Both the position numbers and the translations under genes were made by a program. Positions 34,858 to 43,300 of a stretch of 64,000 nucleotides of DNA are shown here, one piece after another. The stretch covers positions 1 to 64,000 of the forward strand of contig CALRQJ020000003.1 of assembly GCA_943370285.1 (NCBI GenBank), given 5' to 3'. The first letter of the stretch is position 1. Each line of letters opens with the position of its first letter. The DNA is from CALRQJ02 sp943370285 (GTDB lineage Bacteria > Bacteroidota > Bacteroidia > Chitinophagales > Chitinophagaceae). The notes under the pieces were generated by a model that was not told the DNA's origin, made no database searches, and saw nothing but the letters and a program-made list of their open reading frames with translations.

Positions 34858-35673
34858 TTAGTCCGCCCCAATAAATAAAGCAGATAACTTGAGGTTGTCT
34901 TTAAAAAACTGCTTAGGACTTATACCGGTAAACGCTTTAAAGTCTTTGATAAAATGTGCTTGATCATAATAACCATTTTCGTAGGCTAAGTCGGTAAGAT
35001 TGGTGTACTGTTCTTGATACATCATTTTGAGGGTCGTTTGTAGCCGAATAATTTTCGTTAATTGTTTAGGACTTAACCCAATACTTTCAACCAGTTTTCT
35101 TTCTAGTTGCCGCCTATGTACTTGTAATTGACTTGAGAGTATATCTACACTAACCTGTCCATTCGATGCTAACAACAAATCAACGCAAGCCACCGCTAAT
35201 CTATCTGTTGCAGTTGCGGTTTGTAATTTGCTAAGCAAAAATTGCGATACTAGCTCTATGCGTTCGGCTGTTGTACCAGCCCCAATAACTGTTGATGCTA
35301 ATTGCTTTCCGGCATCGCCAAATATATCTGCTAATGCCACTGCTTTATTTTCCATTTGTTGCAATGACAAATTGGCAAAAGGAATAAAACCGTTTGGATG
35401 AAAACGTACCGCAAAAATTCCGGTATCACCGGTGGGTTCAATATCAAGCGGAGTAGTGATTTGTCCAAATACAAAACACCTCGGCTGTATGATGGTGGTT
35501 GTTGATGTAATATATTGTTGATACAAATCACCATAATGAAAAATCATTTCCATACAACCATCCGGTACAATGCGTTGCTTTTCAGGTGCTTTTTCTGCTT
35601 TCGCTTCCAATGTCCAAAAACATTTTACCACAGCAGCTAAAGTTTCGGCAGGTTGAAACACTTGGTAATTCAT
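34858..35673 (-). CDS. AraC-family transcriptional regulator
   Basis: A 271-residue regulator. The N-terminal half is a DUF6597-like sensing domain (IVPDGCMEMIFHYGD). The C-terminal AraC HTH includes QLQVHRRQLERKLVESIGLSPKQLTKIIRLQ and YDQAHFIKDFKAFTGISPKQFF. The signal it senses is unknown. A consensus promoter lies 47 bases ahead of the start codon. The DUF6265 gene is the nearest plausible target or operon partner. Confidence 0.92.
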   Translation of the reverse strand: MNYQVFQPAETLAAVVKCFWTLEAKAEKAPEKQRIVPDGCMEMIFHYGDLYQQYITSTTTIIQPRCFVFGQITTPLDIEPTGDTGIFAVRFHPNGFIPFANLSLQQMENKAVALADIFGDAGKQLASTVIGAGTTAERIELVSQFLLSKLQTATATDRLAVACVDLLLASNGQVSVDILSSQLQVHRRQLERKLVESIGLSPKQLTKIIRLQTTLKMMYQEQYTNLTDLAYENGYYDQAHFIKDFKAFTGISPKQFFKDNLKLSALFIGAD

Positions 35674-35719
35674 ATTACTAAGGTAATTTATAAAACCTTA
35701 GCAGAGTAAGCAATTAAAT

Positions 35720-35750
35720 CAAATCTAGATTGGTATTAAAAAATAACAAT
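35720..35750 (-). promoter_or_regulatory. Bacteroidota-type promoter for the AraC-type gene
   Basis: Read on the minus strand: ATTG (bases 35747-35750), a 19-base spacer, then TAGATTTG (35720-35727). The -7 box is a full match to TAnnTTTG, the -33 box differs in one base, and the spacing is exact. The gap to the start codon is 46 bases. Confidence 0.7.
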
Positions 35751-35821
35751 TCATAAAAAATAACACACCTATATAAGCAACGCTTTATCTTGCTTAAGTA
35801 TCTTAACCAAAAAGCAGAATT

Positions 35822-36328
35822 ATGAAACGCTTATTTCTTGCTATTATTACAATTAGCGTTATGGCTTCTTGCGACAAAGACGATAGCCCTGTAGTTGGTT
35901 GCGATATGAACCAAGTGTACACCACCAACGCTACTAAAGTAACCATCACCAATGGTTTGTGGGGTACGGTGTCTAATACCGAAGGTAATTGTATGCCAAT
36001 GGTTGGTCCGGGTAGTACTTGTAAAACTTGTCCGGTGCAGCGAGTGGTAAAAATTTATCCATACACCCTAAGAAGCCAAGCTACAGTATCTGGTTCCACT
36101 GTAGTATTTTTTGATAGCTTTAATACTACTTTGGTGGCAGAAACCACTGCAGATGCCAATGGCTTTTATCAGGTTAACTTACCTGCAGGCACATATAGTG
36201 TGGTTATTGTAGAAGATGGTAAACTCTATGTGAATAGTTTTGATAGTGCCGGCGGATTAAACCCCATCACCATCGGTAGCGGAATACAAAAACTAAATTT
36301 AAACATGACTTATAAAGCAGTATTTTAA
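35822..36328 (+). CDS. Small lipoprotein with carboxypeptidase-regulatory-like domain
   Basis: A 168-residue lipoprotein with lipobox MASC at 14-17 (signal LAIITISVMASC). The C-terminal 80 residues, with FFDSFNTTLVAETTADANGFYQVNLPAGTYSVVIVEDGK, form a carboxypeptidase-regulatory-like (CarboxypepD_reg) beta-sandwich. A TCKTCP motif sits between. I do not recognise a family. It probably decorates the inner or outer membrane. It stands alone, divergent from the AraC-type gene. Confidence 0.65.
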   Translation: MKRLFLAIITISVMASCDKDDSPVVGCDMNQVYTTNATKVTITNGLWGTVSNTEGNCMPMVGPGSTCKTCPVQRVVKIYPYTLRSQATVSGSTVVFFDSFNTTLVAETTADANGFYQVNLPAGTYSVVIVEDGKLYVNSFDSAGGLNPITIGSGIQKLNLNMTYKAVF

Positions 36329-36508
36329 TTGAAGAGAATCCAAGTAGGGCTAAATACTTGCTGATTACCAATACATTACAATCAAGCCTAGCGTTTTCTT
36401 TGAAATGCAGGGCTTTATTTTTAGTGCTATTTGCAACACCCCCAAATCTGCTAAAACGGGCTCAGTAACATAACAAATCTTTCATTTTCCTACCCCGTTG
36501 TAAAACCG

Positions 36509-36516
36509 TACCTTTG
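36509..36516 (+). promoter_or_regulatory. Putative -7 box of the typA promoter
   Basis: TACCTTTG matches TAnnTTTG. TTTC occupies the -33 position 19 bases upstream (36486-36489), a one-base mismatch. It ends 92 bases before the typA ATG, leaving a leader of roughly 85 bases. Confidence 0.6.
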
Positions 36517-36530
36517 CAGCCTTAAAAAAG

Positions 36531-36597
36531 CAGCCATTTGCCAATGGCTGTTGGTTTTTTACCCAAAATGGTCAAATCAACAGCTATAGCAATAGCT
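36531..36597 (+). promoter_or_regulatory. Structured typA leader with terminator-like hairpin
   Basis: Just after the predicted transcription start, CAGCCATT-TGCC-AATGGCTG forms a perfect 8-base stem (36531-36550), followed by TTGGTTTTTT. A second perfect 6-base stem, AGCTAT-AGCA-ATAGCT (36582-36597), ends 11 bases before the ATG. Together they look like an early terminator or attenuator. No ligand-binding core is recognised. Confidence 0.5.
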
Positions 36598-36608
36598 AAA
36601 AATTATTT

Positions 36609-38423
36609 ATGGACATCAGAAACATCGCAATCATTGCCCACGTTGACCATGGTAAAACAACCTTGGTTGACCGCATTTTACATGCTACAAAAGTATTTAG
36701 AGATAACCAAGATACAGGGGATCTTATCATGGACAGTAACGACCTCGAAAAAGAAAGAGGCATCACCATCTTTAGCAAAAATGCAGCTGTTGTTTACAAC
36801 GGCGTTAAAATAAACGTTATCGATACTCCCGGTCACAGTGACTTTGGAGGAGAAGTAGAACGAGTACTTAAAATGGCCGATGGTGTTATTTTGTTGGTGG
36901 ATGCCTTTGAAGGCCCAATGCCTCAAACTCGTTTTGTACTACAAAAAGCTTTGCACCTTAACCTGCATCCTATTGTTGTTATCAATAAAGTAGATAAGCC
37001 AAACTGCCGACCCGATGAAGTACATGACGCAGTATTTGAATTATTCTTCAATTTAGATGCAACAGAAGAGCAACTGAATTTCCCTACTTACTATGGTAGT
37101 GGTAAAAACGGATGGTTTAACGACAGCCTTACACAAACCGAAGATATTTTTCCATTAATGGATGGCATTATCAAGCATGTGCCACCGCCAACTGTTAATG
37201 AAGGTACTTTGCAAATGCAAATTACTTCGTTAGACTATTCTTCTTTCTTGGGCCGTATTGCCATTGGTAAAGTAACCCGTGGTGCAGTTAAAGAAGGACA
37301 AAACATTGCTTTAGTAGCTGCCGACGGTACTTTCAAGAAAAGTAAAGTGAAAGAGTTGTATGTGTTTGAAGGTATGGGCAAACGTAAAGTAACCGAAGTA
37401 TTATCCGGTGACCTTTGCGCTGTTGTTGGATTAGAAGATTTTAATATTGGTGATACGATTGCTGATATCGATAATCCTGAAGGATTACCGGTGATTAGTG
37501 TAGATGAACCAACCATGAGTATGATGTTTAGCATCAACAACTCACCTTTCTTTGGTAAAGATGGTAAGTTTGTAACGAGCCGTCACCTTCGTGACCGTTT
37601 AATGAAGGAAACAGAAAAAAACTTAGCCCTTCGTGTAGAAGATACCGATAATGCCGATAGCTTTTTAGTGTACGGACGTGGTATTTTACACTTAGGCGTT
37701 TTGGTAGAAACCATGCGTAGAGAAGGGTATGAATTAACCGTTGGTAATCCACAAGTATTGGTAAAAGAAATTGGTGGCAAAAAGCATGAACCCTATGAGG
37801 TGTTGGTGGTAGATGTACCCAGCGAATTTAGCGGTAAAGTAATTGATTTAGTTACCCAACGTAAAGGCGAAATGTTGGTGATGGAGAGCAAAGGCGAAAT
37901 GCAGCATTTAGAATTTGATATTCCATCGAGAGGTTTGATAGGCTTACGTAGTCAAATGTTAACCGGTACTGCCGGAGAAGCAGTAATGGCTCACCGTTTC
38001 AGCGAATATAAACCTTGGAAAGGCGCTATTCCCGGTAGAAACAATGGTGTGTTGATCTCTAAGTTTCAAGGTAATACAACGGCTTATTCTATCGATAAAT
38101 TACAAGACCGTGGTCGCTTCTTTGTAGATCCGGGTGAAGATGTATATGCAGGCCAAGTAATAGCAGAGCATATCAAGCCAGGCGATTTGAATGTAAATGC
38201 TATTGAAGGTAAAAAGTTGACCAACCACCGTGCTAGTGGTAGCGATGAAGGCGTAAGAATTACACCAAAAATTCAAATGACGTTGGAAGAGTGTATGGAG
38301 TACATTCAGCAAGATGAGTGTATAGAAGTAACGCCAAAAAACATCCGTATGCGTAAAGTGGTATTGGATGAAGAAGAAAGAAAGAAAGTATCTAAGCGTA
38401 TGAATGCAGATGCTGTAGCATAA
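36609..38423 (+). CDS. typA: Ribosome-associated GTPase TypA/BipA
   Basis: A 604-residue translational GTPase of normal family length. The N terminus has AHVDHGKTTL (G1), the IDTPGHSDFGGEVER switch (G3) and VINKVDKPN (G4). The rest follows the EF-G-like beta-barrel, and the end has the TypA-specific C-terminal domain with DECIEVTPKNIRMRK. BipA helps ribosome assembly at low temperature and stress response. The leader contains a terminator-like hairpin that could set its expression. A strong terminator follows the stop, so it is a single-gene unit. Confidence 0.97.
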   Translation: MDIRNIAIIAHVDHGKTTLVDRILHATKVFRDNQDTGDLIMDSNDLEKERGITIFSKNAAVVYNGVKINVIDTPGHSDFGGEVERVLKMADGVILLVDAFEGPMPQTRFVLQKALHLNLHPIVVINKVDKPNCRPDEVHDAVFELFFNLDATEEQLNFPTYYGSGKNGWFNDSLTQTEDIFPLMDGIIKHVPPPTVNEGTLQMQITSLDYSSFLGRIAIGKVTRGAVKEGQNIALVAADGTFKKSKVKELYVFEGMGKRKVTEVLSGDLCAVVGLEDFNIGDTIADIDNPEGLPVISVDEPTMSMMFSINNSPFFGKDGKFVTSRHLRDRLMKETEKNLALRVEDTDNADSFLVYGRGILHLGVLVETMRREGYELTVGNPQVLVKEIGGKKHEPYEVLVVDVPSEFSGKVIDLVTQRKGEMLVMESKGEMQHLEFDIPSRGLIGLRSQMLTGTAGEAVMAHRFSEYKPWKGAIPGRNNGVLISKFQGNTTAYSIDKLQDRGRFFVDPGEDVYAGQVIAEHIKPGDLNVNAIEGKKLTNHRASGSDEGVRITPKIQMTLEECMEYIQQDECIEVTPKNIRMRKVVLDEEERKKVSKRMNADAVA

Positions 38424-38444
38424 ACTGCATTACTCAATAGTAAT

Positions 38445-38477
38445 AACCCCGCTTCTTTCCGATAGCGGGGTTTTTTA
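38445..38477 (+). terminator. Rho-independent terminator after typA
   Basis: AACCCCGCT (38445-38453) pairs with AGCGGGGTT (38464-38472), followed by a TTTTTT tract. It is 22 bases after the typA stop. Confidence 0.9.
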
Positions 38478-38557
38478 TGGCCGTTATTGGATGAATGGTT
38501 TGATATTTTGATAAATTCTGTTCAACTTTAAAGTCAATCAACCTTAAAACCATTCAC

Positions 38558-38944
38558 ATGAATTACAAAAGTGCCGTTAGCTGGTTCGAAATTCCTGCAA
38601 CAGATCTTACCCGAGCAACTCGTTTTTACGAAACGATTATGGAAGTTCAACTCATTCCTATGGATTTGGAAAATATCAAAATGAGAATGTTTCCTGTTGG
38701 TGATATGATAAATGATATTGGCGGTGCTATTGTAGATAGTGGTGGTTTTCATAAACCATCTGGCACAGATGGTGTGTTGATTTACCTCAACGGAAATCCG
38801 GATGTACAACATGTGCTAGATAAAGTAGAAGCTGCCGGTGGCAAGATATTTTTACCTAAAACAGAAATCAGTCCCGAGTTTGGCTATATGGCCATCATTA
38901 TAGATACAGAAGGTAACAGAATTGGATTGCATAGTATTCAATAA
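38558..38944 (+). CDS. VOC (glyoxalase-like) superfamily protein
   Basis: A 128-residue protein with two beta-alpha-beta-beta-beta modules. The opening VSWFEIPATDLTRATRFYETIM and the closing YMAIIIDTEGNRIGLHS are hallmarks of VOC proteins. Metal-ligand type residues are not all evident, so it may be a binding protein rather than a lyase or dioxygenase. Substrate unknown. The DUF1801 gene follows 40 bases downstream on the same strand and the two may share a transcript. Confidence 0.85.
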   Translation: MNYKSAVSWFEIPATDLTRATRFYETIMEVQLIPMDLENIKMRMFPVGDMINDIGGAIVDSGGFHKPSGTDGVLIYLNGNPDVQHVLDKVEAAGGKIFLPKTEISPEFGYMAIIIDTEGNRIGLHSIQ

Positions 38945-38984
38945 ACTACTCCTTCAATAATTATATCACATTTAAACTTTATTT

Positions 38985-39440
38985 ATGACATCTGCTGCTG
39001 CCACTGTTGATGCATATATTGCCGAGCTACCCGAAGACAGAAAAGCAACGATAGAAAAGTTGCGTAAAATCATCAAGAAAAATTTACCCAAAGGGTTTAA
39101 AGAGCAAATGGGTTATGGTATGATGGGATATTCAGTGCCACATACTATTTATCCGGATGGCTATCATTGCGATCCTAAACTGCCTCTCCCTTTTATGGGT
39201 ATGGCTTCGCAGAAGAATAGCATCAATATTTATCACATGGGTATTTATGCCGATCCTGATTTATACAAATGGTTTACCGAAGCACATGCAAAAGCATCTA
39301 AGAAAAAATTGGATATGGGTAAGAGTTGTATTCGATACAAAAAACCTGAGGATATTCCATTCGATTTAATTGGCGAACTCTGTACTAAAATGACACCGCA
39401 AGATTGGATTAACTTGTACGAAGCCAAGTATAAAAAGTAG
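38985..39440 (+). CDS. DUF1801 (YdhG-like) protein
   Basis: A 151-residue cytoplasmic protein. The start AATVDAYIAELPEDRKATIEKLRKIIKKNLP and QMGYGMMGYSVP are typical of DUF1801, which has an unusual alpha/beta fold and no settled function. The family often accompanies stress-related small proteins. The C-terminal WINLYEAKYK is also family-like. It is 40 bases behind the VOC gene and convergent with the YkuD_2 gene (25 bases apart). Confidence 0.85.
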   Translation: MTSAAATVDAYIAELPEDRKATIEKLRKIIKKNLPKGFKEQMGYGMMGYSVPHTIYPDGYHCDPKLPLPFMGMASQKNSINIYHMGIYADPDLYKWFTEAHAKASKKKLDMGKSCIRYKKPEDIPFDLIGELCTKMTPQDWINLYEAKYKK

Positions 39441-39464
39441 AGAAAATTAAATCCATTAGTTGCG

Positions 39465-40196
39465 CTAACTACTAATTCCTTTTACAAAAGAAGAATGGGT
39501 GAGATAATGATTGTCTGCACCATAGATAAAAAAACAACTGCCGTTTGCAATGGTTTTGATAATGCTAGTGTGTAGATTTTCAGGTACAGCGGGGCAGCCT
39601 AAACTTCTGCCTAAATAACCTTGCGATTTTACGATATGTTCATTCACATAATTGGCGGCATGCATCACAATACCTCTGCTTAAAGCATTATCGTTAAAGC
39701 CTTTTTCTAATCCATTTAATTGTAAAGAATAACCATGTTTGCCTTGATAAGTATCGGCAGTAACAAAAAATCCAAGGCTACTTTTAAAACTCTGCGGTGC
39801 ATTTGAAAAAGATTGTGCTTTGTGTAAACCGCTGTTGCGTCCATGTGCTACATAGGTATGAAACAATAATTTTTTCTGCGCTACATCTACAATGAACAAA
39901 CGCTTGGATGCAGATGGCAAACTCATATCAATGATGGATAACACTTTTGTATTAACCAGTTTATTGGTCTTAAGGAGTTGTTGATAGCCTTGTAGGGCTA
40001 TATCAAATGCTTTACGGCTTAGTCCTAGTTGATGCAGCGATAAACTATCATACAATGATGTAGTTTTATGTAAACTGCTGTCAATGGTTGTTGTGGTAGT
40101 TTTATTATTAACGCTGTGTTTTTTGCCTGTTGTTGAAAAGGAAAAAACAGCAATCACAGCCGGAAGAATAAAAAGATGATAAGCCTTCTTTTTCAT
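39465..40196 (-). CDS. Murein L,D-transpeptidase catalytic domain protein (YkuD_2)
   Basis: A 243-residue exported protein. The start at 40196 is chosen because KKKAYHLFILPAVIAVFSFS is a signal peptide, while the frame extends 52 residues further upstream without an ATG start. The domain carries FIVDVAQKKLLFHTYVAHGRNSG and the active-site GRSLGCPAVP, with the catalytic cysteine in LGCPAV, as in the YkuD_2 family. These proteins are thought to modify or trim peptidoglycan cross-links. The stop lies 25 bases from the convergent DUF1801 gene. It is separate in type from the YcbB-like enzyme at 1504-3081. Confidence 0.85.
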   Translation of the reverse strand: MKKKAYHLFILPAVIAVFSFSTTGKKHSVNNKTTTTTIDSSLHKTTSLYDSLSLHQLGLSRKAFDIALQGYQQLLKTNKLVNTKVLSIIDMSLPSASKRLFIVDVAQKKLLFHTYVAHGRNSGLHKAQSFSNAPQSFKSSLGFFVTADTYQGKHGYSLQLNGLEKGFNDNALSRGIVMHAANYVNEHIVKSQGYLGRSLGCPAVPENLHTSIIKTIANGSCFFIYGADNHYLTHSSFVKGISS

Positions 40197-40367
40197 AGCA
40201 TGGGGGATTTGTTGCGAAGGTACTGCAGTTGATATGCTTGATTTGTGAATTAACGATTGTATCCTTTGAAATGGAGATTTTTTAACAAAACCATACCAAT
40301 CTTTGGTGTTGTTACTTACAAAATCTATCAATTGGATTTTTGAAAAATGCAAATCACTTCGTTATCG

Positions 40368-43300
40368 TTACCGAATCAACCAATCAAAATCTAAATTTTC
40401 TCTTCGAGAAATTGGCCTTTGCTTGCCATTGGTAAGTTGTGGTACTTGTGTACTTACATAACGCAATAACTCTTGTACACTGATGCGTTTATCAAAGTTG
40501 CCACCTAGTTTATCTGCCAATTCATTTTCTATTCCTCTGCGTATGCAGTAGGTAAATACACCATTATTCCACTCCGGCGATTCATAAGCAAACTCTAAAC
40601 CACCGGCAGCGGAAATAACAATTGTTCCGTTACTATTACTTACATCGGCAAATGAACTTTGCATTAAATCGAATACACTGTTAACAGCAACTTTCTTTTC
40701 TTTCCATAATACTGCCGAACCTTTTGTGCCATATTCCTTTACCGTTGTTGTTTCCGCTGCTATAACGTCTGTACGATTATTGTCTTTTTGTTGCACTGCT
40801 AATAAAGACTCTTTGTCTAAAGCACCACTATGGCAAGCATCGATTAGTAAAAGTTTTTGCCTTGCTGGAATATCATCCAATAATCCTTCGAGCCAATCGT
40901 ATTTCAAACCCCTCTGTGCAGGTTTGTTGAAATCAACATCATAAGTACCATAATAAAAATCTAGACTATCGCTTAACAAACCATGTCCGGTAACTGCAAC
41001 AATGACTCTATCATTAACAGTGGTTTGCATTAATTTATGTTTTAATGCTAAGATATTTTCTTTAGTGGCTTGTTCATTAAGTAATGTATCAATGACATGA
41101 TTCGTATAATAGGTTCCAAATGTTTTGGCTAAATCTCTCACATCTTTTACTGCATATTTTAAGTTGTTGGTACTGTCTTTATAGTTAGATACCCCAATGC
41201 CAATAAAGTAAGTGGTGGCCGGTTTTTCAAATGCGTAAGTACTCAACACATCAAAAGATTCTTTGAGTGAAGCAATACCTTTTTCGTTAACACAATAGAC
41301 TTTTATATTATTATTGCCTCGGCTTAATTGTACCGATAATTGTTGCGTAGCATTGGTGCTTTTGTTGGGCAATCGTTTTCCTTCTTTACCAAAAACCGGA
41401 TTATTATTTACCAGCACTTGTATGGATGATACAGCATATTTTGTATCGTAACAATCAACCGTAAAAGTATATGTTGCGGCCGATGTGGTTGGTCTAACCG
41501 TAAACTTATCTCTTATTTTAGTTACCGGTAAATGAATAGTATTGGCAAACTGTTTTTCATTTATTCCTAATTGTCTTAATCTTTTTTGATAAGCTAAATA
41601 ATATGACCGAATTAAAGCCGTATCGGCATTAGGCAACTGTGCTAAAATTTTATCGGGTCGGTTAAACTGCACATCAAATTGTTCAAAACCATAAGCATTG
41701 TCGTTATAGTTGAACACAATTCCCTCAAGCCCTCTTTTGGTAGATAAATAATAGCCATTGGTATCTGCAAAAACATAATCGTTTTCCATGGGTGTATAGA
41801 TTGTCATTGCCGGAGTTAAATTCCGGAGACTATACAGTTTAATCTGATTGTCTAATCCGGAAGTGGCTACCCATTTGTCATCGGGGCTAATGCTTAAACC
41901 TAACGACAAAGCTTGATGCGATTCAATTGTTTTTACTACTTTGTTGGCAACCACATCAAACAGACTGATATGCCTATTGCTGGTTTGAATAACAAGGGAT
42001 TGTTGGTTATTCGATAATTGCATGATGCCCAACTCTGTTGGTAAATTTGGAAGCTTGGTAGTTACAAAAGCTACTGTGCTGTTGGGTTTAAACTGAAGTA
42101 GCTTCCTTTCGGCCGTCAACACATAAACCACTTTATTACTTACAATAATGTCGATTGCTTTTTTTACATTCAAGCTATCAATTAGTTTACCAGTGCTTGC
42201 ATGTATTATTAAGCACTTTCCGTTGTATGTAATGGCATAAATTATATTTCGATAGTCATCGTATTTGATCGTTCTAATGCCATCATCTGCACTTGATGTA
42301 AACTTTGATACGAACAAAGATTTGTTCCCGGCAGTATCAAATCCTTGAATGCTGCCATCTTTTCCGGAGATGTAAAATCTAGTTTGTTGTTGATTGGCAG
42401 CAACAGCGCTGAATGCTTCATTTGGTTGAAATACCAAACTTTTAACTACGCTTTTTTTGACTACATCATAGATGGTAAAGGCATTAAAAATATCATCGTA
42501 ATAGGTTACCCAGTTCGGCTGTTTCAATGCCAACAGTTGATTGTTGAAGCTTACATTGCCATAAGCCAATTGTTGTACTTTGGCATTGCTAAAATTTATT
42601 TTTACAATGGCTGATGTAACAGCAATTAATCCAGAATTGTCTTTAGCAAATGCAATACCGAAAGGCGGATAGTTGTAATACTTAAATTCTTTTTTGGTAA
42701 ATGATTTTGGTGCATTGTCAAAATCAAAATTGGTGAAGTTAAACATGCTTAAGCCAACCAAACCATTGTAGTGTTGCACTAAATAATTGCCATCTGCACT
42801 AAAATGGCTTGATTCAATCATGATACTTGAATCGGCAGTTGATAACGAAAAATCTTTGTACAAGCCTTTGCCTAAATGCACTACTCTTAAAGGATTGTTT
42901 TTTTTCTTAACTCCATACACCAATAATTTACTGTCAGGCGAAAACTCAGGTGTGTTATAACTGATGAAAAATGAATTAGGCTTTGAGCTGATACTATCTG
43001 CAAAATACAGTGAGTACTTATTGTCATTATTGCGAACATGAATATTACTATCTGATGTTACGGTAGCAATATATTTTCCATCGCCACTTTCTCTAACACT
43101 AACTACTCTCGATTTTTCTTTTATCCAACCGGTTTGTTTCAAAGAATCCATATTCCATACATACACCATACTATCGGCTCCGGCTGAATATAAAAATCGA
43201 TTATCGAATGTAGAATAGTGCAAGTCGTTGATTCTGCCTTTGTGTTTCTCTAAACGATGCAATAATTTACCGGTATTAATATCCCAAACTTTAATTAAAG

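Noticed and set aside
36394..36426. Imperfect inverted repeat after the small lipoprotein gene
   Set aside because: The stem has several mismatches, so a terminator call is not justified.
36538..36813. 91-codon plus-strand frame starting in the typA leader
   Set aside because: Most of it runs through typA in another frame, and typA's own frame is strongly supported.
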